Shown one piece after another: positions 32,390 through 40,680 of a DNA stretch of 44,446 nucleotides (the stretch's first letter is position 1; each line of letters opens with the position of its first letter). This DNA comes from JAYPWI01 sp038135065 (GTDB lineage Bacteria; Actinomycetota; Acidimicrobiia; Acidimicrobiales; Poriferisodalaceae), in contig JAYPWI010000029.1 in assembly GCA_038135065.1 (NCBI GenBank), positions 1 through 44,446 on the forward strand, given 5' to 3'. Made by a program: the position numbers and the translations under genes. Under the pieces are notes generated by a model. It was not told the DNA's origin and made no database searches. It saw only the letters and a list, made by a program, of their open reading frames with translations.

Positions 32390-33922
32390 TCAGACGATGG
32401 CGTCCGGCTCCTCGGCCTTACGTCGGCCGATATAGGCCAGCATTTCCTCGTCGAGGGCATCATCGAGAGGTGGTGCCTCGTACTCAGCCAAGAGTTGTTT
32501 CCACATGGCGTTGGCCCTCTGGGCCGCGGTGAGCGAACCCTCGTCCCTCCATTGTTCGAAGCTGTTGTTGTCCGCGACCGAGGACCGGTAAAAGGCGGTC
32601 TCGAAGTTGGCCAGGGTGTGGCTATTACCGAGGAAGTGTTCTCCGTGAGGGTTGGTGGCGAACGCCTCCATCGCCTGACCGTTCGGTGACATGTCGACAC
32701 CGTTGGCGTAGACGTCCATCATTCCCAGTTGGTCATGGTCGAGGATGAGCTTCTCGAAGCTGAGGGCAAGACCGCCTTCCAGCCAACCAGCGGCATGAAG
32801 GACGAAGTGCACGCCGGCCATCATGGTGGGGAGCAGGGTGGCCGCCGACTCATACGCCGCTTGCGCATCGGGGGTCTTCGATGCGGTGAGTTGCCCACCG
32901 GAACGGAAAGGCACCCCGACACGTCGGGCCAGGGCCGCCATGACGTAGGTCGCCAAGGCGCCCTCTGGGGTGCCGAAGGTGGGAGCACCGGTGGCCATGG
33001 ACATCGACGAGGCGAAGGTCCCGAACACCACGGGTGCGCCGGGGCGGACCAGCTGGCAGAACGCCATTCCCGAGAGGGCCTCCGCCAGCGCCTGGGCCGC
33101 AAGACCGGCCACCGTCACGGGCGACATAGCTCCAGCGAGAATGAACGGCGAGATCACGCACGCTTGGTTGTGGGACGCGTACACCTCGGCCGAACCGAGC
33201 ATGGTCGCATCCCACCGCAGCGGCGACGACGCGTTGATCAGGTTCACCAAGGCGGTGCGATCCTCGAGGGACCCGCCGAAGGCGATGCGAGCCAACTCGA
33301 TCGAGTCCGCAGCCCGCTCGGGTGCGGTGACCGAGCCCATGAAGGGCTTGTCGCTGTAGCGCAGATGTGAATACACCATGTCGAGATGTCGCTTGTTGAC
33401 CGCGATGTCGACCGGTTCACACACCGTTCCGCCACTGTGATGAAGGTGGGGGAGGCCGTAGGTCAACTTCACCGTGTTCTCGAAGTCCTCGAGCGTTGCA
33501 TAGCGCCGTCCCTTGTCGAGATCGGTGACGAAGGGGGAGCCGTAGTTCGGGGCAAACACGGTGGCATCACCACCGATCAGAACCGAACGCTCGGTGTTGC
33601 GGGCGTGTTGGATGAAGGAACTGGGTGCGGTGGCGGTGACGAGACTCCGGCACAATCCGGGAGGGAAGCGGACGAGTTCGCCGTCGACCTCGGCTCCCGC
33701 TTCCTGCCACAGATCCAGGGCCCGGGGATACCCCTGAAAGGCGATCCCCACCTCGGACAAGATGGTCTCGGCGTTCTGCTCGATCTGCAGCAATCCTTCT
33801 TCGTCGAGGACCTCGACCGGGGGCAACCTCCGACGCAGGTAGGAGGCAACCTCGGTTCGGCCAGCTCTCCGAGCCGCCTGGCGGGCTGCGCGTCCCCCGC
33901 TCCTTCCCCGACGCTCGCTCAT
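32390..33922 (-). CDS. MttB-family methyltransferase without pyrrolysine (quaternary-amine:corrinoid methyltransferase)
   Basis: A 510-residue member of the trimethylamine methyltransferase (MttB) superfamily. Characteristic blocks include FAPNYGSPFVTDLDKGRRYATLEDFENTVKL, MVYSHLRYSDKPFMGSV, SPFILAGAMSPVT, PVVFGTFASSMSMATGAPTFGTPEG and the barrel segment FRSGGQLTASKTPDAQAAYESAATLLPTMMAGVHFVLHAAGWLEGGLALSFEKLILD. The frame has no internal amber codon, so it belongs to the non-Pyl branch, whose known members use glycine betaine (MtgB), proline betaine, carnitine or similar substrates. It should transfer a methyl group to the corrinoid protein at 37888. It is last in the operon, with a 4-bp overlap with the activase gene. 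Substrate is inferred, not shown. Confidence 0.9.
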   Translation of the reverse strand: MSERRGRSGGRAARQAARRAGRTEVASYLRRRLPPVEVLDEEGLLQIEQNAETILSEVGIAFQGYPRALDLWQEAGAEVDGELVRFPPGLCRSLVTATAPSSFIQHARNTERSVLIGGDATVFAPNYGSPFVTDLDKGRRYATLEDFENTVKLTYGLPHLHHSGGTVCEPVDIAVNKRHLDMVYSHLRYSDKPFMGSVTAPERAADSIELARIAFGGSLEDRTALVNLINASSPLRWDATMLGSAEVYASHNQACVISPFILAGAMSPVTVAGLAAQALAEALSGMAFCQLVRPGAPVVFGTFASSMSMATGAPTFGTPEGALATYVMAALARRVGVPFRSGGQLTASKTPDAQAAYESAATLLPTMMAGVHFVLHAAGWLEGGLALSFEKLILDHDQLGMMDVYANGVDMSPNGQAMEAFATNPHGEHFLGNSHTLANFETAFYRSSVADNNSFEQWRDEGSLTAAQRANAMWKQLLAEYEAPPLDDALDEEMLAYIGRRKAEEPDAIV

Positions 33923-35955
33923 GACTGCTCCACTCCGCCGGTTGGAACCCGACGCCCTCGTCGGCGACGTTCGGGACCGGCATTGCGTGCAGCGGATCGA
34001 TCGGGGAGCGCCACGGCAGCCTCCAGATACGGGGTAGGTGCGGAAGCGTGAGGGATGGCCATCGCATCGACGAACAGTTGTTGAAATCGCGGCTCGAGCG
34101 CCGTTTCGATCTTGGTGACCGTGTCAACGAGCCGCTCGATCTCGCACCGCTGCGCCCGGGACAGCAGGAGCTTCACCGCACCTGCGCCAGCTGCGTTTCC
34201 CACAGCGCGCACACTGTCACCGCCGGCGTCGGGGACGAGGCCGAGCACCCGGGTGTGGAAGGGGTCGAGGTGGGCCCCGAATGCACCGGCCAACCAGATT
34301 CCGTCAACCATGTCGATACCCGCACGCTCGAGAAGGAGATCGATACCGGCCCGCAGGGCCGCCTTGGCCAATTGCACGGCTCGAACATCGGCCTGCGTCA
34401 CGATGATGGGGGAGCGGTCGGGCGCCTCGAAGCGGTGCAGAACGTAGCCGTACGTACGACCTTGACTGACGATCCGATCCGAGGGTCGTCCCGGAACGGG
34501 TCCGATGGTGCCGTCTGCGCTGAGGACGCCCGCCAAGTACATCTGCGCCATGACATCGACGATGCCCGAACCACAGATGCCAGTGACGTCGGCGTCGGCT
34601 ACTTCTTGGCTGAACAGGGGGCTGTCAGACCACAGGTCCGACCCGATGACCTTGATGGTCGGCTCCAATGATGTCGGGTCGATCCGTACCCGCTCGATGG
34701 CCCCAGCGGTGGCCCGTTGCCCATGGGTGATCTGGGCGCCTTCGAAGGCGGGACCAGTGGGACTCGAGGCAGCGAACAGGCCGCTCGGGCCGCTGAGAAC
34801 GATCTCTGCATTGGTACCGATGTCGACGAGTAGCTGCACTCCCTGGGCGGTGTGGGGAGAGGTGGCCAATATGGCCGCCGCCGTGTCGGCCCCCACGTGA
34901 CCGGCGATACAGGGAGCGATGTAGACGCGAGCTGCCTGACACTGGAGTCCGAGGTCGCGCCCGTCGATTTCCATGGCCGAAGCAGTTGCCAACACGAACG
35001 GGGCCTGGCCGAGCGGGGTGGGATCCAGCCCGAGGACGAGGTGATGCATGATCGGATTACCGACCAGCACAACCTCGAGAATGTCGCATGCTTCGACGCC
35101 GGCCGCTTCGGCGACATCGTTGAACAACGAAACCAACGCCTGGCGGACGAGGGTTGTCAGCTCCTCGCAACCACCGTCGTTCATCATCACGTAGGAGACG
35201 CGGCTCATGAGGTCCTCACCGAGCCGAATCTGTGGATTCATTGCGCCATGGCTGCCCAACACCTCTCCGGTCGCCAGATCCAGGACGTGTACGGCGAGGG
35301 TTGTGGAACCGATGTCCACGGCGGCGCCGAGGGGTCGCGTCCGGATCCCAGGCCACGCACGCACTGCGACGGGTCGACCCGATCTGTCCTGGACAGCGAC
35401 GGTGAGCACCCCCTCCTCGCCCCCGACAGCTCGATGTACCTCTCGCAACGCCGCAACGTCCCATGCCGCGATGTCGATGGCCCATTCAGCAGCAATGGCC
35501 TCGCTGAGTGCGCTCGCTGCGTCGGTACTCCCGTCCATGGCCGGCGTGTCGACCACTCGCAGCACGGTTGCCGGGTCGAGGGTCAGCCCGGCGACGTCGA
35601 TGGACTTTCGTACGACGGGTCCGCGTAGCTGTGAGTCGGCGGGAACGTCGATCACAACGTCGCCGTGCACTACGGCCTGACAGCCGAGCCGGCCTCCGGG
35701 CTCGATGGCGCGGCGCCCGCGATAGTTCTGCTCGGTGGGCCCAGGGGTACTCAGTTCCGAGCCATCGGGGGCAAGGCCCCACTTAGCGAGGGCACCCAGC
35801 ACCGGCACCACCTGACAGCGCCCGCAGCTACCGCGCCCACCGCACACCGAATCGAGGTCCACTCCAAGTGCTCGGGCCGCGTCCAGCACGGTCGACCCAG
35901 CGGGAACGGTTCCGTCGCGCCCCGATGGGGTGAAGACGACGCGCCGCTCGCTCAT
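33919..35955 (-). CDS. RACo-like corrinoid reductive activase (2Fe-2S ferredoxin + ASKHA ATPase, DUF4445)
   Basis: A 678-residue protein. Residues 1-105 are a plant-type [2Fe-2S] domain with Cys38-x5-Cys44-x2-Cys47 and Cys92. A linker is followed by an actin-like ATPase region: GAAVDIGSTTLAVHVLDL (from about residue 210), QLLVDIGTNAEIVLSG and DVTGICGSGIVDVMAQMY, with a C-terminal GIWLAGAFGAHLDPFHTRVLGLVPD. This is the RACo/RamA-related architecture that reduces inactive Co(II) corrinoid to Co(I), with ATP hydrolysis. It serves the corrinoid protein of the same operon. It begins 1 bp after the pterin methyltransferase stop and overlaps the MttB-like gene by 4 bp. The extreme C-terminus is Arg-rich (RRRRGRR). 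Confidence 0.92.
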   Translation of the reverse strand: MSERRVVFTPSGRDGTVPAGSTVLDAARALGVDLDSVCGGRGSCGRCQVVPVLGALAKWGLAPDGSELSTPGPTEQNYRGRRAIEPGGRLGCQAVVHGDVVIDVPADSQLRGPVVRKSIDVAGLTLDPATVLRVVDTPAMDGSTDAASALSEAIAAEWAIDIAAWDVAALREVHRAVGGEEGVLTVAVQDRSGRPVAVRAWPGIRTRPLGAAVDIGSTTLAVHVLDLATGEVLGSHGAMNPQIRLGEDLMSRVSYVMMNDGGCEELTTLVRQALVSLFNDVAEAAGVEACDILEVVLVGNPIMHHLVLGLDPTPLGQAPFVLATASAMEIDGRDLGLQCQAARVYIAPCIAGHVGADTAAAILATSPHTAQGVQLLVDIGTNAEIVLSGPSGLFAASSPTGPAFEGAQITHGQRATAGAIERVRIDPTSLEPTIKVIGSDLWSDSPLFSQEVADADVTGICGSGIVDVMAQMYLAGVLSADGTIGPVPGRPSDRIVSQGRTYGYVLHRFEAPDRSPIIVTQADVRAVQLAKAALRAGIDLLLERAGIDMVDGIWLAGAFGAHLDPFHTRVLGLVPDAGGDSVRAVGNAAGAGAVKLLLSRAQRCEIERLVDTVTKIETALEPRFQQLFVDAMAIPHASAPTPYLEAAVALPDRSAARNAGPERRRRGRRVPTGGVEQS

Positions 35956-35956
35956 A

Positions 35957-36883
35957 TCACCCCTCCGCGGGCGGCGACTCGTCGCCGACCCTCGCCCGAC
36001 GCCCGCCTCGCCGCCTGCCGGGGCGTTCAGATCCCGCGCTGGGATCTCGATGGGCAGCGATCCACGCCTCGCAGTTCACATCCTGGCCTGCCAGCACGTT
36101 CGCAGCCATAACGGCGGTACGGGTCTCGGGGTGGAGAGGGTTCATGATGGCCGAGGTCATGCCGGCACCGATGGCCATGGACAGGAATGTGCCGGCGACC
36201 ACGTGCTTGTTCGGCAACCCGAAGCTGATGTTGCTGGCTCCGCACGTCGTGTTGACGCCCAACTCGTCGCGAAGACGGCGGACAAGGTGGAAGACCTGCA
36301 GCCCGGCGGTCGCCATGGCACCGATCGGCATGACGAGTGGGTCGACCACCACGTCGGCCGTGGGAATGCCGTGGTCGTTGGCCGCCCGCACGATCTTGGC
36401 GGCGACCTCGAAGCGGACGTCGGGGTCCTCGCTGATACCGGTCTCGTCGTTGGAGATGGCCACGACGGCTGCCCCGGCTCTTGCCACCATCGGCAGCACC
36501 CGCTCCAGAACCTCGTCTTCGCCGGTGACCGAGTTGATGAGTGGTTTGCCCTGATACACGGCTATTCCTGCCTCCAGGGCTTCGATGATCGACGAGTCGA
36601 TGGCCAGGGGAACATCGGTCACTGCCTGTACTCGCTCGATCGCCTTGGCCAGCAGCGCTGGTTCGTCGGCCAAAGGAATGCCCGCGTTGACGTCGAGCAT
36701 GGTGGCTCCCGCCGCCACCTGGGCAAGGGCATCAGCCTCCACCCGGGAGAAGTCGCCACGGCGCATCTCCTCGGCCAGCAGCTTGCGACCCGTGGGATTG
36801 ATCCGCTCGCCGATCATCACGAATGGCCGCCCGAAGCCGATCACGACCTCCCGGGTGGCAGAGGAAACAACGGTGTCGGTCAT
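35957..36883 (-). CDS. Methyltetrahydrofolate:corrinoid methyltransferase (pterin-binding domain)
   Basis: A 308-residue TIM-barrel protein of the pterin-binding family (MtgA/AcsE/MetH-folate-domain type): FVMIGERINPTGRKLLAEEM, ATMLDVNAGIP, PLAIDSSIIEALEAG, KPLINSVTGEDEVLERVLPMVARAGAAVVAI and GASNISFGLPNKHVV. In this operon it should take the methyl from the methyl-corrinoid protein and give 5-methyl-THF, the role of MtgA in glycine betaine demethylation. It overlaps the upstream small gene by 4 bp. The C-terminal 25 residues are an Arg-rich extension (ERPGRRRGGRRARVGD) with no obvious function. Confidence 0.9.
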   Translation of the reverse strand: MTDTVVSSATREVVIGFGRPFVMIGERINPTGRKLLAEEMRRGDFSRVEADALAQVAAGATMLDVNAGIPLADEPALLAKAIERVQAVTDVPLAIDSSIIEALEAGIAVYQGKPLINSVTGEDEVLERVLPMVARAGAAVVAISNDETGISEDPDVRFEVAAKIVRAANDHGIPTADVVVDPLVMPIGAMATAGLQVFHLVRRLRDELGVNTTCGASNISFGLPNKHVVAGTFLSMAIGAGMTSAIMNPLHPETRTAVMAANVLAGQDVNCEAWIAAHRDPSAGSERPGRRRGGRRARVGDESPPAEG

Positions 36884-37239
36884 GGTGCAAGCCCCCCCTC
36901 GTCCTGGCCCCGTTCGGGGTGTTCGATACCACCGCCACGGGCCACCAGCGCCTCCAGCCTGACACGATCGAAGGATGTGTGAAGGTGCTCGACCATCCGG
37001 GCCACAGCGACGTCTGGCGGCTCATCCAGCGGGTGGGTGTCCCGCTTCCACTCGGCCACATATGACTGTGTGTCGGTCAGACCGGCAACGGCGGCGGCTC
37101 GATCGATGGCGTGCTGAAACCGGTCGTCCAGCACTCGGGTGTGCTTCACACCGCCTGCCGTCGCGCTCACCTGCGCCGGGATATCCCTCCATCGGATGAC
37201 AACCATCGAGTCTCGGTCTCGAGTCCGGCGGCGGCTCAT
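36880..37239 (-). CDS. Small virulence-factor-domain (CvfC-like) protein
   Basis: A 119-residue protein whose core reads VVIRWRDIPAQVSATAGG, then HTRVLDDRFQHAIDRAAAVAGLTDTQSYVAEWKR. I recognise this as the small domain named Virulence_fact in Pfam (conserved virulence factor C type). The name is historical and gives no biochemical role. It overlaps both neighbours by 4 bp (DUF1638 gene upstream, pterin methyltransferase downstream), so it is translated as part of the corrinoid operon and probably assists methyl transfer or complex assembly; that is inference from context. No Cys is present, so a cluster role is unlikely. Confidence 0.7.
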   Translation of the reverse strand: MSRRRTRDRDSMVVIRWRDIPAQVSATAGGVKHTRVLDDRFQHAIDRAAAVAGLTDTQSYVAEWKRDTHPLDEPPDVAVARMVEHLHTSFDRVRLEALVARGGGIEHPERGQDEGGLAP

Positions 37240-37880
37240 CGTGGCGCCCCGCTGCCTACGCGGATGCCCGACACCCTCACGTTTGTCCCCACACTGCGAA
37301 CCAGCACACCTTCAAGATCGCCGTACCCGGTGATGTGTGTCTCCAGGGGAAGATCGAGCGCGGCGGCAGCCCGGCGGGCCAGCGCCTCCACTGCAGGGTC
37401 GCCTCGCTGGGAGAGCAGGACCACCCTGGTGTAGTTACCGAAGTAGGCGCTCCGGAGTTCCGGATGGGCTGTGATGCCGAGGCCATCGAGGACGAGACGG
37501 TCGAAATGTCGGGCCAGATAATCGGTGAGGTAGAACGCCGTCGGGTCCGGATCGTGAAGTTCGGCGAAGGTTGCTGCGCCAGCCAAGAACTCGTAACAGT
37601 GGGCCCCCGGCAGCCGCTCCGCCCCGTGACGCTGGCATACCTCGTCGATTGCACCACTCGAGCCGCAATCGCCGTAGCCGACGAGCACCCGGTCATATGC
37701 TTCGCGCCGCGCCGTCAACCGGTCGTCGAGGAGAGGGGCAATCCGTTCAGGTCGATTGTGGAGGTGGGCTGGCAGGCACTCGACATCGACAGACGCGAGC
37801 CCGTTCCGCTCGATGACTTCAGCGAACTCCCGGGCCAACGCTCCGCACGCGACGACCAATATCCGGGGTGCTCGTTCCAC
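37236..37880 (-). CDS. DUF1638 protein of the corrinoid methyltransferase operon
   Basis: A 214-residue protein matching the DUF1638 pattern: ILVVACGALAREFAEVIERNGL near the N-terminus, CLPAHLHNRPERIAPLLDDRL, RVLVGYGDCGSSGAIDEVC, GAHCYEFLAG, and PTAFYLTDYLARHFDRLVL. The conserved Cys12, a GYGDCG loop and HCYEF could bind a metal or thiol ligand; this is a guess. The family is found next to MttB/corrinoid genes in several phyla, but I know of no assigned function. GTG start at 37880 with GGGGGGTGAG upstream, 7 bp after the corrinoid protein gene. Confidence 0.8.
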   Translation of the reverse strand: MERAPRILVVACGALAREFAEVIERNGLASVDVECLPAHLHNRPERIAPLLDDRLTARREAYDRVLVGYGDCGSSGAIDEVCQRHGAERLPGAHCYEFLAGAATFAELHDPDPTAFYLTDYLARHFDRLVLDGLGITAHPELRSAYFGNYTRVVLLSQRGDPAVEALARRAAAALDLPLETHITGYGDLEGVLVRSVGTNVRVSGIRVGSGAPR

Positions 37881-37887
37881 CTATCGC

Positions 37888-38592
37888 TCACCCCCCACGA
37901 CGCTGGGCGACGAGGTGCGAAGCGGTTTCGGCCGCCACGGCGGCGTCACGGCAATATGCATCGGCCCCGATGGCGTCGGCGAACTCCTGGTTCAGGGGCG
38001 CCCCGCCGACCAGCACGATGAAGTCGTCACGCCGACCCTTCTCCACCAGGGTGTCGATCACCACCTTCATGTAGGGCATGGTGGTGGTGAGCAGGGCAGA
38101 CATTCCGAGGATGTCGGGCTGATGCTCGTCGAGGGCTGCGAGGAACTCGTCGACATCGGTGTTGATGCCCAGGTCGTGCACCTCGAACCCGGCACCCTCG
38201 AGCATCATGCCCACGAGGTTCTTCCCGATGTCGTGGATGTCGCCTTTCACCGTGCCGATGACCACCGAGCCGATCGGTTCGGCTCCCGTCTCGGCCAGGA
38301 GGGGTCGGAGCAGCTCCATCCCGGCCTTCATCGCATTGGCGGCTAGGAGCACCTCAGGGACGAACAGGATGCCGTCCCGGAAATCGATGCCGACGATCCG
38401 CATTCCTTCGACGAGGGCCTCGTTGAGCACGCGCTCCGCAGCCCAGCCCCGCCCGAGTAGCAGTTCCGTACCCTCGGCGATCTCCTCTGCGAGGCCGTCG
38501 TACAGGTCGTCGTGCATTTGCGCAACGAGGTCCTCGTCACCCAGCGCGGACAAGTCGATGTCGTCGTCGCCGGGCTCATCGATATCGGACAC
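37888..38592 (-). CDS. Corrinoid (B12-binding) methyl-carrier protein, MttC/MtgC-like
   Basis: A 234-residue two-domain protein. The N-terminal half is a helical cap domain (LYDGLAEEIAEGTELLLGRGWAAERVLNEALVEGMRIVGIDFRDGILFVPEVLLAANAMKAGMELL). The C-terminal half is the Rossmann-like B12 domain with GDIHDIGKNLVGMMLEGAGF, where His120 in the DxHxxG motif is the lower axial cobalt ligand, plus SALLTTTM and VGGAPLN around the nucleotide tail. It shuttles the methyl group from the MttB-like protein to the pterin methyltransferase. It is the first gene of the six-gene operon; GTG start with GAGAGG upstream. An acidic N-terminal stretch (residues 4-20) precedes the cap. Confidence 0.93.
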   Translation of the reverse strand: MSDIDEPGDDDIDLSALGDEDLVAQMHDDLYDGLAEEIAEGTELLLGRGWAAERVLNEALVEGMRIVGIDFRDGILFVPEVLLAANAMKAGMELLRPLLAETGAEPIGSVVIGTVKGDIHDIGKNLVGMMLEGAGFEVHDLGINTDVDEFLAALDEHQPDILGMSALLTTTMPYMKVVIDTLVEKGRRDDFIVLVGGAPLNQEFADAIGADAYCRDAAVAAETASHLVAQRRGG

Positions 38593-38712
38593 TGCACACC
38601 TCTCAGGCGAACCCGACTGTTCAACCGAACCGTCGACCGGGTCGGGATCAGATCAATCCGAACTGATGACCACGATGTGGAAGATTACCGCATGGTGGTA
38701 CCGGGCCCGCCT
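38593..38712 (-). promoter_or_regulatory. Upstream region of the corrinoid operon, promoter expected
   Basis: The 120 bp between proS and the corrinoid gene must carry any dedicated promoter of the operon. It contains CTGATG and ATCAG half-sites around 38648-38668 that resemble the half-sites of the GntR operator at 21924, but no full palindrome. I see no cobalamin-riboswitch B12-box and the region is too short for one. Confidence 0.3.
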
Positions 38713-40422
38713 TCACAGCACCGCCCTGACTAGGGCGACGACATGATCCACGGCGCCCGACGCGGAAACCATCACGGTCTCCCCAGTCGAGCGCTCGGTC
38801 ACTTCGACCTCGCCATTCGCCAGGCCTCGACTCCCGACGGTGATCCGGTACGGAATACCGATCAGCTCCGCATCAGCGAACTTCACCCCTGCGCGCGCAT
38901 CACGGTCGTCGAGCAGTACATCGATGCCCCGTTGCCGGAGTTCGCTGTAGAGCCGCTCTCCCTCGGCGACCACCTCGTCATCCTTGGCGCTCATCACTGT
39001 GATGACCACTGAAAAGGGCGCTACCGCCATCGGCCAGATGATTCCCCGGTCGTCGTGATGGTTCTCCACGATCGCAGCGACAGCCCGACCGACACCAATG
39101 CCATAGGAACCCATGATGGGGGTGCGAGCGACACCGGCTTCATCGAGGACCGAGATGTTCATGGCCTCTGCGTATTTTCGGCCCAGTTTGAAGATGTGCC
39201 CCGCTTCGATGCAGCGGACGATCTTCAGGGCGACGCCACAGGTCGGACACGCCTCACCGGCGCGAACCTCCCGCAGGTCGGCCCACGACCCGACCGTGAT
39301 GTCCCGCGCGATGTCGACACCCCGGACGTGTACGTCGTCCTCGTTGGCGCCTGTTGTCATCGCCGATCGGCCCTGGAGGGCGACATCTGCGATGATGGGA
39401 AGGTCGGTGACCCCGACAGCCCCGAGGCTGCCCGGGTGGGCACCGAGGTGCGCGAACGCCTCGTCGGCGTCTGCCGGACGCAACGCCAGGGCGCCAGTGT
39501 GATCTTGCAGCTTCTGCACGTTGAGCTGGTGGTCGCCGCGCAAGAGCACAAGGGTTACCTGGCCGTCGAGGACCATCACCAGCGTTTTGATCTGCGATGT
39601 GGCCGCTGCGCCGCCGGGGAAATCCTCGAGCGCTGCGATCGTGCGGACCCCCGGGGTAGGGAAGCGCTCGGGAGTACCAGGAAAGGCCGGGTCCTCGATG
39701 GCATCCAGGACTGATGTCCCCCGCTCGACGTTTGCCCGGTACTCGCATCCCGGGCAGACGACCACGTCGTCCTCACCCGCCGGGCTCGTGACCATGAATT
39801 CGATGCTGGCGGACCCTCCCATCGACCCCGAGGAGGCCTGGACGGGCATCGCATCGAGGCCGAGGCGAGCAAAAATGCGACCGTATGCCTCGTGGTGTGC
39901 ATCGAAACTCACATCGAGGCCGGCTTCGTCCAGGTCGAAGCTGTACGAGTCCTTCATGGCGAATTCCCTGACCCGCAAGAGACCGCTCTTGGGCCGGGGC
40001 TCATCGCGGAATTTTGTCTGGATCTGGTACCAGATCTGGGGCAGCTCCTTGTAGGACTTGAGCTCCGTTGCCAGCACCGAGAAGATCTCCTCGTGGGTCA
40101 TGCCGAGGGCCAGGTCGACCCCAGACCGATCCTGTAGGCGGAACATCTCGTCGCCCATGACCTCCCAACGGCCGCTTTGTTGCCAGATGGTGGCGGGGTG
40201 CATGGCAGGAAGAAGGAACTCCTGGGCGCCAATGGCGTCCATCTCGTCCCGAATCACCCGAGCCACCTTGTCGTGGACCCGCAGACCCAGAGGCAACAGG
40301 CTGTAGTGGCCCGCGTGGAGTTGTCGGATGTAGCCGGCTCGAACCAGCAGACGGTGCGAGGCCGCCTCAGCGTCTCCCGGCGCATCACGAAGAGTAGGGA
40401 AGAAAACAGTGGACCAACGCAT
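38713..40422 (-). CDS. proS: Prolyl-tRNA synthetase, bacterial type with editing insertion
   Basis: A 569-residue class II synthetase of full bacterial length. Motif 1 is in the N-terminal region (QEFLLPAMHPATIWQQSGRW), motif 2 around TKFRDEPRPKSGLLRVREFAMKDSYSFDLDEAG, a YbaK-like editing insertion around residues 230-400 (ALEDFPGG...TLVMVLDGQVTLVLLRGDHQLNVQKL), motif 3 in GSYGIGVGRAVAAIVE, and a C-terminal anticodon-binding domain. It charges tRNA-Pro. ATG 40422 (MRWSTVFFPTLRDAPGDAEAASHRLLVRAGYIRQL) fits the family N-terminus; the upstream frame crosses the N gap and is rejected. Housekeeping gene, not obviously linked to the C1 island, which ends 120 bp away. Confidence 0.96.
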   Translation of the reverse strand: MRWSTVFFPTLRDAPGDAEAASHRLLVRAGYIRQLHAGHYSLLPLGLRVHDKVARVIRDEMDAIGAQEFLLPAMHPATIWQQSGRWEVMGDEMFRLQDRSGVDLALGMTHEEIFSVLATELKSYKELPQIWYQIQTKFRDEPRPKSGLLRVREFAMKDSYSFDLDEAGLDVSFDAHHEAYGRIFARLGLDAMPVQASSGSMGGSASIEFMVTSPAGEDDVVVCPGCEYRANVERGTSVLDAIEDPAFPGTPERFPTPGVRTIAALEDFPGGAAATSQIKTLVMVLDGQVTLVLLRGDHQLNVQKLQDHTGALALRPADADEAFAHLGAHPGSLGAVGVTDLPIIADVALQGRSAMTTGANEDDVHVRGVDIARDITVGSWADLREVRAGEACPTCGVALKIVRCIEAGHIFKLGRKYAEAMNISVLDEAGVARTPIMGSYGIGVGRAVAAIVENHHDDRGIIWPMAVAPFSVVITVMSAKDDEVVAEGERLYSELRQRGIDVLLDDRDARAGVKFADAELIGIPYRITVGSRGLANGEVEVTERSTGETVMVSASGAVDHVVALVRAVL

Positions 40423-40442
40423 GGGCCCACGGTATCCAGCCC

Positions 40443-40452
40443 NNNNNNNNNN
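40443..40452. other. Assembly gap (10 Ns)
   Basis: Ten consecutive Ns lie in the divergent intergenic region between proS and the SNF2 helicase. The round number suggests a scaffolding placeholder of unknown true length, so promoter elements or a small gene may be missing, and adjacency of the two sides rests on the scaffold. The 258 bp around it (40423-40680) contain no gene that I can support. Confidence 0.99.
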
Positions 40453-40680
40453 GGATCGGGGCGACAGCTTTCGTCCGGCAATCCGGCGCCGACTGGTGTC
40501 ATGGCGCAGGTGCCGCGATAGGGTGGCCATCAGGTTGCTGATGCTCCCAACGGGATGAGGGGAGCACTCCGGCGCCGTGGTTCTCGCCCCGGACCGCAGT
40601 TGGTTCGCTGGGCAGAACGATTACCCCCCTGCATGACGATGGGCACCCGAGATGGGTTGCCCCGACTGCGATCAGAACGC

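Noticed and set aside
32390..33922. Pyrrolysine-containing trimethylamine methyltransferase
   Set aside because: There is no in-frame TAG inside the gene; it reads through as 510 residues and ends normally.
38593..38712. Cobalamin or THF riboswitch ahead of the corrinoid operon
   Set aside because: The gap is only 120 bp and shows no B12 box or conserved pairing that I can recognise.
40423..40530. N-terminal extension of prolyl-tRNA synthetase across the N gap
   Set aside because: The family N-terminus begins at ATG 40422, and the upstream frame passes through undefined bases.
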